A DNA stretch of 64,000 nucleotides. It comes from Streptomyces sp. T12. Its GTDB lineage: Bacteria; Actinomycetota; Actinomycetes; Streptomycetales; Streptomycetaceae. The DNA is taken from NCBI RefSeq assembly GCF_028736035.1, contig NZ_CP117866.1, forward strand, positions 6,448,001 to 6,512,000, given 5' to 3'. Of the stretch, positions 43,827-52,775 are shown piece after piece. Within the stretch, counting starts at the first letter, position 1. The number at the start of each line of letters is the position of its first letter. The notes beneath the pieces are model-generated. The model saw only the letters and a program-made list of their open reading frames with translations, had not been told where the DNA came from and made no database searches. The position numbers were made by a program, and so were the translations under genes.

Positions 43827-45311
43827 ATGGTGGATACCGTCAACTCATCGAAGCCGGGCGCCCGTTGGTTACTGCCGGTGCTGCTCGCCGTGCAGTTCCT
43901 CGTCTCCCTCGACATGTCCGTCGTCAACGTCGCCCTGCCCGACATCGGCGGCGGGCTCGGGTTCGACGCCGAGTCGTTGGCCTGGGTCGTCAATGCCTAC
44001 GCCCTCACCTTCGGCGGGCTGCTCATGCTCGGCGGGCGGCTCGCCGACGTCGCCGGGCGGCGGCGGGTGCTCGTGGTCGGCTTCGTCGTCTTCGGGGTCG
44101 CGAGCCTCGTCGGCGGACTCGCCCAGGCGCCGTGGCAGTTGGTCGCGGCACGGGCGGTGCAGGGGATGGGCGCGGCCCTGCTGTCGCCGGTCGCGCTCGC
44201 CCTGATCACCGTCAACTTCCCGGCGGGGGGCGCCCGTTCGCGGGCCCTCGGGCTCTGGGGCGCCGCCGGTGCGGCCGGCGGGGCGGTCGGGGTGCTCGCC
44301 GGCGGGCTGCTCACCGACTGGTTCGGCTGGCGGGCCGTCATGCTGGTCAACGTGCCGGTCGTGGTCGCCGTCCTGGCCCTCGTACGGCCCGGTGTACCCG
44401 CCGATGACCGGCGGGGGAGCGGGAGCCGACCGCGGCTCGACGCCCTCGGTGCGCTCCTCGTCACCGCCGGAACCTCGCTGCTCGTCCTCGGGCTGGTGCG
44501 GACCGAGACCCACGGCTGGACGGCCTGGCAGACCGGCGGGGTGCTGGGCGCGGGCGTCGTCCTGCTGGCGGTCTTCGCCGTGGTGGAGACGCGCGTACGG
44601 CAGCCACTGCTGAGGCTCGGGATCCTGGCCCAGGGGCCGGTGCTCGCGGCGAACGTCTTCGCGCTGCTGATGTCGGCCGGCCAGTTCGCCGCCTTCTACT
44701 TCACCTCCCTCTACATGCAGCAGGTGCTGGGGTACGGTCCCACCGCCGCCGGAAGTGCCTTCCTGCCGTTCTGCGTCGGGGTCGTGGTCGGATCGGTGAT
44801 CGCCGCGCGCACCGTCGGGCGGGTCGGGTCCGGGGTGTTGCTGCTGGTCGGTGGGCTGCTCGGGGCGGCCGGGATCGCGTGGTTCGCGGCGGCGGTGGCG
44901 GTGGACGGCGGGTTCCTGCTCTCCGTCCTCGGGCCGTCGGCGGTCGCCTCGGTCGGCATCGGCATGTGCTTCGTACCGCTGGGCACGGCGGCCACGGAAG
45001 GGGTCGCGCCGCACGAGACGGGGATGGCGTCCGGGCTCCTCAACAGTTCGCGGCAGGTGGGCGGGGCGGTGGGGCTCGGGGTGCTGGTGACGGTGGCGGC
45101 GAGTGCCGGCGGGGACGGGGCCCAGGGACTCGTCGACGGGTACGCAGCGGCGTACTGGGTGGCGGCGGGGCTGCTCGCCGCAGCCGCCCTGGCCGCCGGT
45201 GCCTTGCATGGGAAGGGGGCCCTGCCTGCGGAAACGCCCGCCGGAGAAAAAGATTCAAAGAATCCCGGCGAGCGTGTCGATCCGGGTGTCTCCCGTTCGA
45301 CGCACAGGTGA
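43827..45311 (+). CDS. MFS drug exporter, DHA2 (14-helix) family
   Basis: This is a 494-residue proton-driven efflux pump. It has LDMSVVNVALPDIGG in the first helix (motif D1), GGRLADVAGRRRVL (motif A) and AWVVNAYALTFGG, typical of EmrB/QacA-type DHA2 pumps. Fourteen hydrophobic stretches are visible. ATG 43827 is chosen because the frame upstream is antisense to tetR. Leu15 is a TTA codon (43869-43871), so expression may be limited to development. Regulated by the adjacent TetR. Confidence 0.9.
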   Translation: MVDTVNSSKPGARWLLPVLLAVQFLVSLDMSVVNVALPDIGGGLGFDAESLAWVVNAYALTFGGLLMLGGRLADVAGRRRVLVVGFVVFGVASLVGGLAQAPWQLVAARAVQGMGAALLSPVALALITVNFPAGGARSRALGLWGAAGAAGGAVGVLAGGLLTDWFGWRAVMLVNVPVVVAVLALVRPGVPADDRRGSGSRPRLDALGALLVTAGTSLLVLGLVRTETHGWTAWQTGGVLGAGVVLLAVFAVVETRVRQPLLRLGILAQGPVLAANVFALLMSAGQFAAFYFTSLYMQQVLGYGPTAAGSAFLPFCVGVVVGSVIAARTVGRVGSGVLLLVGGLLGAAGIAWFAAAVAVDGGFLLSVLGPSAVASVGIGMCFVPLGTAATEGVAPHETGMASGLLNSSRQVGGAVGLGVLVTVAASAGGDGAQGLVDGYAAAYWVAAGLLAAAALAAGALHGKGALPAETPAGEKDSKNPGERVDPGVSRSTHR

Positions 45312-45357
45312 GAGGCCGGGAAGGACCGGCCCATCCGATCCGACCCGAGGAGTCACC

Positions 45358-45714
45358 ATGCCCCGCTATCTGTCGCTCGTGCAGATCGACGAGAACACCA
45401 TGCCCGCCGAGGGCCCCAGCCCCGAGCTGATGCAGCGCATGGGCGAGCTGATCGAGGAGGTCACCAAGGCCGGCGTCATGCTCGACACCGCCGGGCTGAC
45501 CCCGTCCGCGCAGGGCACCCGCGTGCGCTGGGAGGGCGGCAGCATCTCCGTCACCGACGGGCCCTTCACCGAGGCCAAGGAGGTCGTCGGCGGCTACGCG
45601 ATCATGCAGTGCAAGGACAAGGCCGAGGCGCTGGAGTGGACCAAGCGGTTCCTGAAGGTGCACGAGGAGTTCTGGACGGTGACCTGCGAGGTGCGGGAGA
45701 TCGCGGAGGGCTGA
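45358..45714 (+). CDS. DGPF (YCII-related) domain protein
   Basis: This is a 118-residue protein of the family named for its DGPF motif, here SVTDGPFTEAKEVVGGYAIM. It starts MPRYLSLVQIDENTMPAEG and ends in a small alpha/beta fold of ferredoxin type. ATG 45358 has gaggag. Such genes are the standard neighbour of ECF42 sigma factors, and the sigma gene follows 44 nt downstream. The biochemical role is not established. Confidence 0.88.
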   Translation: MPRYLSLVQIDENTMPAEGPSPELMQRMGELIEEVTKAGVMLDTAGLTPSAQGTRVRWEGGSISVTDGPFTEAKEVVGGYAIMQCKDKAEALEWTKRFLKVHEEFWTVTCEVREIAEG

Positions 45715-45758
45715 GCCTTCCTTTGCCCGGGGCCGCGTGGGGTGTTCGATGGTGGGTT

Positions 45759-47018
45759 GTGGAACCACAGCCCACCGCCGACCCGCGCGGTACCGTCGAA
45801 ACCGTCTTCCGTATCGAGTCCCCCCGCATCATCGCCGGCGTCGCCCGCATCGTCCGCGACATCGGCATCGCCGAGGAACTCGCCCAGGACGCACTCGTCG
45901 CCGCCCTGGAGCAGTGGCCCCGCGACGGCGTCCCCGACAACCCGGGCGCCTGGCTCATGGCCACCGCCCGGCACCGCGCCGTCGACCTGATCCGCCGCCG
46001 CGAGAACTACGCCCGCAAGCTGGCGGAGATCGGGCGGGATCTGGAGACGACGGCCCCGCCCGAGGAGCCCGCCGACCCCGACGACATCGACGACGACCTG
46101 CTGAGGCTCGTCTTCACGGCGTGCCACCCGGTGCTGTCTCCCGACGCGCGCATCGCCCTCACCCTCCGCCTTCTCGGTGGCCTGACGACACCGGAGATCG
46201 CCCGCGCGTTCCTGGTCCCGGAGCCGACGATCGCCCAGCGCATCGTCCGCGCCAAGCGCACGCTCGCCACGAGGAACGTCGCCTTCGAGGTCCCCTGCGG
46301 CCCCGACCGCGAGGCCCGCCTCGGCTCCGTCCTCGACGTCATCTACCTGATCTTCAACGAGGGCTACGCCGCCACGGCCGGCGACGACTGGCTGCGCCCC
46401 GCCCTGTGCGAGGACGCGCTGCGCCTGGCCCGCGTGCTGTCGGCACTGATGCCGAAGGAGCCGGAGGTGCACGGCCTGACCGCCCTTCTCGAATTCCAGA
46501 CGTCGCGTGCGGCAGCCCGCACCGGCCCCGCCGGCGAACCGATCCTGCTCAAGGACCAGAACCGCCGCCGCTGGAACCGCATGCTCATCGCCCGCGGCAT
46601 CAAGGCGCTGGGCCGTGCCGATGCCGCCGCCACGGGTGCCCCGGGCCCGTACGCCCTCCAGGCCGCGATCGCCGCGTGCCACGCGCACGCGTACACGTAC
46701 GAGGAGACGGACTGGAAGACCATCGCCACCCTGTACGGCCTGCTGTCCGCCCGATCCCCTTCCCCCGTGGTCGAGTTGAACCGCGCGGTCGCCGTGTCGA
46801 TGGCGGACGGCCCGGAACCCGCCCTGGAGATCGTCGACGCGATCGCCACCGAACCGGCCCTGCGGGAGTACCACTTGCTGCCGAGCGTGCGCGGCGACCT
46901 GCTGCTGCGTCTCGGCCGTACGGCGCAGGCGCGCGCGGAGTTCGAGCGGGCGGCGGGGCTGACCCGCAACGAGCGGGAGCGGGAGATGCTGCTGCGCCGG
47001 GCGGCAGAGGTCTCCTAG
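45759..47018 (+). CDS. ECF sigma factor with long C-terminal extension (ECF42 type)
   Basis: The protein has 419 residues from GTG 45759. Region 2 (FRIESPRIIAGVARIVRDIGIAEELAQDALVAALEQWP, then NPGAWLMATARHRAVDLIRR) and region 4 (ALTLRLLGGLTTPEIARAFLVPEPTIAQRIVRAKRTL) are ECF-like. An extension of about 230 residues with TPR-like helices follows (YALQAAIAACHAHAYTYEETDW, LGRTAQARAEFERAAGLTRNERER). This layout and the DGPF neighbour define ECF42, which lacks an anti-sigma gene; the extension is thought to control activity. Its TAG stop is the insertion point of a MITE. Confidence 0.9.
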   Translation: MEPQPTADPRGTVETVFRIESPRIIAGVARIVRDIGIAEELAQDALVAALEQWPRDGVPDNPGAWLMATARHRAVDLIRRRENYARKLAEIGRDLETTAPPEEPADPDDIDDDLLRLVFTACHPVLSPDARIALTLRLLGGLTTPEIARAFLVPEPTIAQRIVRAKRTLATRNVAFEVPCGPDREARLGSVLDVIYLIFNEGYAATAGDDWLRPALCEDALRLARVLSALMPKEPEVHGLTALLEFQTSRAAARTGPAGEPILLKDQNRRRWNRMLIARGIKALGRADAAATGAPGPYALQAAIAACHAHAYTYEETDWKTIATLYGLLSARSPSPVVELNRAVAVSMADGPEPALEIVDAIATEPALREYHLLPSVRGDLLLRLGRTAQARAEFERAAGLTRNEREREMLLRRAAEVS

Positions 47019-47082
47019 GCCCTGTCGTCAAATTCCCGCCTGCTGCGCTCCGGGCGGACGACGGGAATTTGACGACAGGGCC
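47018..47082. mobile_element. 65-bp MITE of probable IS630 type, flanked by CTAG
   Basis: Perfect terminal inverted repeats ggccctgtcgtcaaattcccg (47018-47038) and its complement (47062-47082) enclose 23 bp. TA lies directly outside each end, and CTAG is present at both junctions (47015-47018 and 47082-47085 with shared bases). IS630-type elements target CTAG and duplicate TA. The left TA and first G are the TAG stop codon of the sigma gene, so the empty site would read tctcCTAGggcg and keep the stop. It can fold into a long hairpin that would also terminate transcription. Confidence 0.75.
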
Positions 47083-47160
47083 TAGGGCGAAAAGGCCGCC
47101 TGTGTCAGTGGCCGCTGCCAGAATCGACTGGCGGTCAGGAAACGGGGCACGGGGGGTTCG

Positions 47161-50100
47161 GTGCTGAGTGCGGTCGTCGCGGCGGGCTCCGGCACGCCGA
47201 TCATCAACACGCCGGTCGTCACCGCGGGCGGGGCGGTCATTGCCGCGCTGGTGGCGGGCGCATTCGCGATCTGGCAGACACGCCGTAACAGGAGGCTGGA
47301 GCGGGAGAAGATCGAGCTCCAGGAGGCCGCCAACAGGCGGTTGAAGGAGCACGAGTGGGAGCGCGAGGACCGCGCACGCGCCCAGGAGGAGGAACAGGAA
47401 CAGGCCCGGGCCGCCGACCAGTCGGCCGCTCGCCGCAGCAGCCTCGTCACCGAGGCGGACACCTACTGCGCGCGGCTCGCGCAGGAGCTGTCGACGTTGA
47501 AGATCCTGGACATGTCCCGGCCGCTGCGCCTGGACCGTCTCTACGTCCAGGTCCGGGTCCAGGAGCAGCAGCCCCTCAGGTTCGTGCGTGAGGAGGAACT
47601 CGGCGAGCGGGACCGCAATCGTGCGGGCGACGGCACGCGCAGGGAATCCCTGGCCACCGACACGGCCACCTCGTCGTCCCACACCTACGCCCCGATCGAC
47701 GCACTCCAGCGCTACCAGCGCATCGTCGTCGTCGGTGACCCGGGCGCCGGCAAGACGACGATGCTCCGCCACCTGGCCCTGCGCATGGCCAGCCAGTCGG
47801 AGGGCGAGGCGCTCCCCGAACTCCCCGCGTACATCGAGCTGTTCCGCTTCGTCGAGAGCGGCCACGACTCGCTGCTCGACTACGTCGCCGAGCACTGGGC
47901 CGACCAGTACGGCTTCGCGGACGCCAGGGAGTACGTGGCGGAGAAACTGGCCGACGGCACCGCGGCCCTGCTGCTCGACGGCCTGGACGAGGTCCTGGGC
48001 GGGGAGAGCGCGGAGGACGCGGCCGGGGCGTACGGCCGCGTCACCGACGAGATCGCCCGCCTTGCGACCCGCTTCCCGAGGGCACTGATCGCCACCACCT
48101 GCCGTCGGCACGGCTGGCAGGGCGGACTGCAGCAGTTCCAGGTCCTGGAGGCGCTGGACTTCGAGTGGGCGCAGATCGAGACCTTCATCGCCAACTGGTT
48201 CGGGGAGCGCGACCGGCGTCGCAGCGGCCTGGTCCGCGCCCTGTCCGGCAACGGCCGCCTCCAGACGCTGGCCGCCAACCCCCTGCTGCTGAGCCTGATC
48301 GCCATCGTCTACGAGCGTGACCTGGAGCTTCCCGAGCGGCGGGCGGCACTCTACCGGCGCTGCGTCGAGGTCCTGCTCCGCGAGTGGGACGCGCACCGCA
48401 AGGTCACCCGCTACAGCCGCTTCACGACTGACCGCAAACAGGACCTGCTCAAGCAGATCGCCTGGCACTACCACCAGCGTGGCCGGCGCTACTTCCCCGA
48501 GGACGATCTGCTGGGCCTGATCGGGGACTTCCTGCCGACCATCGACCTGCCCCGCACGGACAGCCGGGCGATCCTCGACGAGATCGCCGCCCAGTACGGC
48601 CTGCTCAAGGCGCAGGCCCACGGCTGGTACGGCTTCCTGCACCTGACCCTGCAGGAGCACTTCGCGGCCACAGCGCTGCTGGAGCAGGGGGCGGCCGGGA
48701 TCGAGCGGGCGGTGGCGTCACGGTACGACCCGTGGTGGGAGGAGGTGATCCTGTTGCTGGCCGGGGCGTTGCCGGACGCGACGCCGTTGTTGTCGGGGGT
48801 GCTGCAGCCGGAGGGGCGCGAGGCGGACGCCGAACTGCTGCACCTGCCGCACGACGATCTGTTCCACACCGATCTGCTGCTGGCGGCGAGGTGTCTGACG
48901 GGCAGCCCGCGGGTGGCCGATGTGGCACTGCGACGGCAGATCGTCCGGACCGTGTGGCAACTGCTGGAGTCGTCGCCGTACGAGGAGGAGCGGTTGCGGG
49001 CGGCCCAGGCGATCGTGGGAGTGCTGGGCTCGGAGCAGCAGTTGAGCGAGGTCGTCGGCTACATCGGCGACGACCAGAAGGGGCCGGACGTGCGAGCGGC
49101 ACTCGTCGACGCGCTGGCGGGGCACGGCGGCCGGAAGGTGGGGGAGCGGCTGCTGGGGGTGTTCACCTTGCAGCCGGCCCTGTCGGGCCGCGTGCGGGGG
49201 CACCTCATCAAGGCCCTCGGCACACTGCACGTGGAGGCCGCCGTTCCCGTACTGCTCCAGGAGTTGACGGACCTCATGGCCGGTCCGAATCCGACCGGCT
49301 CCGAAGAGATCGAGCACGTCTGCACGCTCGTCCGCGCACTCGGCGCCGCGGGAGGGCCCGCCGACGTCCTCCTCCGGGCGGTCGTCGAGAAGTTCGGCGG
49401 ATGGCAGGCCCGACAGGCGGTACGCGACTCCCTCCCTGACGTCGGGGACTCCGACACGGAGGAGCGGTTGCTGGAGCTCCTGACACGGGACGACGACTGG
49501 TACTTCGAACGCCAGACCCTGGCCGAGGTCTATCTGGACATCGCCGGTGACCGAGGGGCAGGGGCGCTGCTCGACCTGATCCGGTCGGACCAGGTGACGG
49601 AGTTCCAGAAGATGCCGATGATGGCCGCGCTCGTGGTGTTCGCCGGTCAGGGGCACGGCTGGGCGCACCGTGACGCTCTGCTCGCGGTCGCCGGTGACAC
49701 TGCCGCGGCATGGCAGCTGCGCTGGCTGGCCTTGGAATGCCTCGACCACAGCCCGGGCTCCACCGCGGAGCTGCAAGCGCTCCTCGACAGCCCGGACCCG
49801 CACATCTGTGCGGCGGCCGCGGCCACCTCGGCGGCCTGGGGCACACCGCTCCGGCTCCACACCGTCCGTCGTGCGATCCTGAGCGGCGCCTTCTCCCCGG
49901 ACCTGGACTACGAGCGCGGCCGGTCGCATTCCTGGGCCTGGAGAGGCCGGATCTCCCGCCGTCTCGGCACGACGCTGTCCCCCTATGGAGACTTCGGTGT
50001 CGTACAGCACTTCTTCGACCGGGCCGCCACGGGCCGCGGGGGATTCCATGACGGGCACGCTGCGTACTGGCTGGAGGCCTTCGCTCCAGAAGCCGCGATG

Positions 50101-50445
50101 GATGCCTGTCTTCTCCGGCTGAGAGAGGATACTCAGGCCCTCGAAGGGTCGTTTCCTCCCAAGGTTCCACGCTCGCGCGCGCATGCCGTCCTGCGCTACG
50201 GCCTGGACAATCTGGAGGCCGGCTCCCCAGTGGCCGCGGACACCTACGAGGCACTCCTGAGGTCAGTGGCCGGGGTCGCGGACGACGCCGAGACCGTCGC
50301 CGGGCTGCTGCGGTTCATCGATCCGGCGCTGGAGCCGCCGTTCCCCCACGACGCGGCCCACTCCGCCGCCTACGCCGTCAGCCGCCGCGCCAGAGTCCGA
50401 GTCCTCCCCGACCACACGATCGTCCCGCTCCCCTCGGCCGGCTAG
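47161..50445 (+). CDS. membrane-anchored NACHT NTPase with HEAT-like C-terminus
   Basis: The protein has 1094 residues from GTG 47161. One N-terminal helix (VVTAGGAVIAALVAGAFAIW) is followed by a long charged coiled coil (about 43-95). A linker with RLDRLYVQVRVQEQQP leads to the NACHT domain: Walker A VVVGDPGAGKTTML (G192), Walker B ALLLDGLDEV (D273), then TTCRRHGWQGG, and a winged-helix-like part ending FLHLTLQEHFAATALL. From about 600 to 1000 the sequence is repeated helical pairs of HEAT type (LRGHLIKALGTLHVEAAVPVLLQEL). The layout resembles bacterial NACHT proteins with phage-defence roles, where the C-terminus senses a ligand. No separate effector domain is visible. Confidence 0.78.
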   Translation: MLSAVVAAGSGTPIINTPVVTAGGAVIAALVAGAFAIWQTRRNRRLEREKIELQEAANRRLKEHEWEREDRARAQEEEQEQARAADQSAARRSSLVTEADTYCARLAQELSTLKILDMSRPLRLDRLYVQVRVQEQQPLRFVREEELGERDRNRAGDGTRRESLATDTATSSSHTYAPIDALQRYQRIVVVGDPGAGKTTMLRHLALRMASQSEGEALPELPAYIELFRFVESGHDSLLDYVAEHWADQYGFADAREYVAEKLADGTAALLLDGLDEVLGGESAEDAAGAYGRVTDEIARLATRFPRALIATTCRRHGWQGGLQQFQVLEALDFEWAQIETFIANWFGERDRRRSGLVRALSGNGRLQTLAANPLLLSLIAIVYERDLELPERRAALYRRCVEVLLREWDAHRKVTRYSRFTTDRKQDLLKQIAWHYHQRGRRYFPEDDLLGLIGDFLPTIDLPRTDSRAILDEIAAQYGLLKAQAHGWYGFLHLTLQEHFAATALLEQGAAGIERAVASRYDPWWEEVILLLAGALPDATPLLSGVLQPEGREADAELLHLPHDDLFHTDLLLAARCLTGSPRVADVALRRQIVRTVWQLLESSPYEEERLRAAQAIVGVLGSEQQLSEVVGYIGDDQKGPDVRAALVDALAGHGGRKVGERLLGVFTLQPALSGRVRGHLIKALGTLHVEAAVPVLLQELTDLMAGPNPTGSEEIEHVCTLVRALGAAGGPADVLLRAVVEKFGGWQARQAVRDSLPDVGDSDTEERLLELLTRDDDWYFERQTLAEVYLDIAGDRGAGALLDLIRSDQVTEFQKMPMMAALVVFAGQGHGWAHRDALLAVAGDTAAAWQLRWLALECLDHSPGSTAELQALLDSPDPHICAAAAATSAAWGTPLRLHTVRRAILSGAFSPDLDYERGRSHSWAWRGRISRRLGTTLSPYGDFGVVQHFFDRAATGRGGFHDGHAAYWLEAFAPEAAMDACLLRLREDTQALEGSFPPKVPRSRAHAVLRYGLDNLEAGSPVAADTYEALLRSVAGVADDAETVAGLLRFIDPALEPPFPHDAAHSAAYAVSRRARVRVLPDHTIVPLPSAG

Positions 50446-51611
50446 GCCGGCCGCCCGACGAGCATCGTCGGCGCGCCCGCCACCCGCGTCAGAAACACGG
50501 TCGCCGAGTTGGGCCCCTGCGGCTTGACCTTCTTGCGCAGTTCCTCCGGCTCGACCGCCGACCCGCGCTTCTTCACCGTCAGCGTGCCGACCTCCCGCTC
50601 ACGCAGCAGGGCCTTCAACTTCTTGACGTTGAAGGGCAGTTGGTCGGTGATCTCGTACGCCGTGGCATACGGCGTCGCGCGCAACTCGTCCGCGGTGATG
50701 TACGCGATGGTCGCGTCGAGCAGCCCGCCGTTCAGCTGGTCCGCCACCTCGGCGACCAGATGCGCCCGGATGGCGGCACCGTCGGGCTCGTACAAGTACC
50801 GCCCGACGGAGCGGACTTCGGGGTCGGGCAGCCCCCGGGAGAGCAGCGAACGCGGCCCCGGCAGCAGCGTGGCCCGGACCGCCCCGGCCTCCGTACCGAA
50901 CCACAGCACCGCTTCCTTCACATCCCCACCGTCCGAGATCCACTCCGCCTCGGCCTCGCCCGGAACGGCCTCGTGCGGAATGCCGGGCGCGATCTTCAGC
51001 GCGGCGTGGGGAGCCTTGCGGGCGGCATCGAGGGCCCAGGACAGCGGGGGCGAGTACGCCTCGGGGTCGAAGATCCTCCCGCGACCGCCCCGGCGGGCGG
51101 GGTCGACGAACACGGCGTCGTAGCCGTTCGTGTCCACCTCGGTGACGTCGGCCTCCCGTACCTCGATGAGGTCGGCAAGGCCGAGACCCTCCGCATTCGC
51201 CCGGGCCACCGCCACCGTCACCGGATCCCGGTCCACCGCCAGCACCCGGATCCCGGCCCGGGCCAGCGCGATCGCGTCGCCCCCGATCCCGCAGCACAGG
51301 TCGGCGACCGACCCGACCTCGAGTTCCTTCATCCGCCCGGCCCGGTACGACGCGACACTCGCCCGCGTCGACTGCTCGACCCCGTTCGGCGTGAAGAACA
51401 TCCGCCCCGCGTCCGCCGCCCCGAACTTCGCCACCGCCCGCTGACGCAGCCGTGCCTGTCCGAGCGCCGCCGACACCAGCTCGGCGGGGTGCTCGCGGCG
51501 CAGCCGGGTGGCGACGGCGAGTTCGTCGGCGGGGTCGGTGTCGCGTACGGCGTCGAGGAGGGCGCGGCCCGCGGGGGTGAGGAGGCGGGAGAAGGAGGCG
51601 AGGTCGTTCAC
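50442..51611 (-). CDS. SAM-dependent methyltransferase with C-terminal THUMP-like domain
   Basis: The protein has 389 residues from GTG 51611. A helical N-terminal part (LASFSRLLTPAGRALLDAVRD) precedes a class I methyltransferase: SVADLCCGIGGDAIALARAG (SAM motif I), VLAVDRDPVTVAVARANA and VFVDPARRGGRGRIFDPE (catalytic-like motif). The C-terminal part (KRGSAVEPEELRKKVKPQG) fits the THUMP-like domain found in this actinobacterial family. The probable substrate is RNA, but it is not proven. The gene is convergent with the NACHT-HEAT gene, their stops sharing CTAG at 50442-50445. Confidence 0.85.
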   Translation of the reverse strand: MNDLASFSRLLTPAGRALLDAVRDTDPADELAVATRLRREHPAELVSAALGQARLRQRAVAKFGAADAGRMFFTPNGVEQSTRASVASYRAGRMKELEVGSVADLCCGIGGDAIALARAGIRVLAVDRDPVTVAVARANAEGLGLADLIEVREADVTEVDTNGYDAVFVDPARRGGRGRIFDPEAYSPPLSWALDAARKAPHAALKIAPGIPHEAVPGEAEAEWISDGGDVKEAVLWFGTEAGAVRATLLPGPRSLLSRGLPDPEVRSVGRYLYEPDGAAIRAHLVAEVADQLNGGLLDATIAYITADELRATPYATAYEITDQLPFNVKKLKALLREREVGTLTVKKRGSAVEPEELRKKVKPQGPNSATVFLTRVAGAPTMLVGRPA

Positions 51612-51701
51612 CGGGTCATTGTCGGCCAGTCGGTGGATGGTCCGCTTCCGGCGGCGGTGTCGGCCGATCTTCGGGGCGGGTGCCTGCGAGGATCCGGCTC
51701 C

Positions 51702-52775
51702 ATGCGAGTAGTACGACAAAATGACAAAAGTCGCCGCAATGGGGTAGCCGCGGGGCGCGGTCATCGGGCAGCCGGGCGGGTCGGGCGGGCAGTCGGGCGT
51801 TCGCGGATCCGCGGCGGAATCGCCGCGCTCACCGTCGCCGCCATCGCCTCGGGGTGTGCGCAGGGTGGCGGAGGCGGGGGCGGACAGGGCGGCGGAGGCG
51901 GACATGAGGCCGTACGCCCCACGCCGAGCCGGCAGCCCCTCAAGGCCCCGCCCCCGGGCGGAACCTCGGACGCGCCTGCCGAAGACCCGCACGCCAGGCA
52001 CCCGCAGGGCAAGGACCCGCAAGCCAAGAAGTTCCGGTCCGCCCAGGCCGCCCGCGCCGCCCGGGTCGCCGCCGCGAGGCGCTGGCGCCTGGCGCGAGTC
52101 CCGCTCACGCCCCCGCCGCCACCCGCCAGGAAGCCGGAGATCACCACCCGCGACGGCTTCGAGGTCGACGGGCACGAGGAACTCGGCCTTCCGCCGGTCT
52201 TCACGACCGTCCCCACCAAGCAGAGGGTCGTCTTCCTCACCATCGACGACGGCGCCGAGAAGGACCCGGCGTTCCTGCGGATGATGAGTGAGCTGCAGGT
52301 GCCGTACACCGCCTTCCTCAGCGACTACCTGATCAAGGAGGACTACGGCTACTTCAAACGGATGCAGCGCGGCGGCGTGGTCCTGAACAACCACACCCTC
52401 CACCACCCCTACCTCCCGGCCCTCTCCTACTACCGCCAGAGGCATGAGATCTGCGGCATGCAGGAGGTGATCGAGAGGCGCTACGGCAAGCGCCCGCTGC
52501 TCTTCCGCCCGCCCTTCGGCAACTACAACAGGAACAGCCTGCGCGCCGCGAAGTCCTGCGGCATCGAGTACGTCCCCCTGTGGAACGAGGAGGTCTTCGT
52601 CGACCGCTGGGACTACCGCGAGTGGGACCGGAAGATCCGCCCGGGTGACATCGTCCTCAGTCACTTCCGGGGCAGGGACGACTGGAAGGGCACAATGCCC
52701 GACATGATCCGCCGATTCCTGAACAAAGTGACGGCCGAGGGGTACGCGGTGGCCCGGCTGGAGGACTACCTGTGA
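51702..52775 (+). CDS. polysaccharide deacetylase lipoprotein (NodB-like), first of a pair
   Basis: The protein has 357 residues from ATG 51702. A basic leader is followed by a signal helix with lipobox IASGC, then a Gly-rich and Pro-rich linker of about 90 residues. The NodB domain has FLTIDDGAEKDPAF (metal-binding Asp pair), NNHTLHHP (His ligands) and LLFRPPFGNYN. It should deacetylate a wall or surface glycan outside the membrane. It overlaps the second deacetylase by 4 nt and starts back-to-back with the methyltransferase gene. Confidence 0.85.
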   Translation: MRVVRQNDKSRRNGVAAGRGHRAAGRVGRAVGRSRIRGGIAALTVAAIASGCAQGGGGGGGQGGGGGHEAVRPTPSRQPLKAPPPGGTSDAPAEDPHARHPQGKDPQAKKFRSAQAARAARVAAARRWRLARVPLTPPPPPARKPEITTRDGFEVDGHEELGLPPVFTTVPTKQRVVFLTIDDGAEKDPAFLRMMSELQVPYTAFLSDYLIKEDYGYFKRMQRGGVVLNNHTLHHPYLPALSYYRQRHEICGMQEVIERRYGKRPLLFRPPFGNYNRNSLRAAKSCGIEYVPLWNEEVFVDRWDYREWDRKIRPGDIVLSHFRGRDDWKGTMPDMIRRFLNKVTAEGYAVARLEDYL

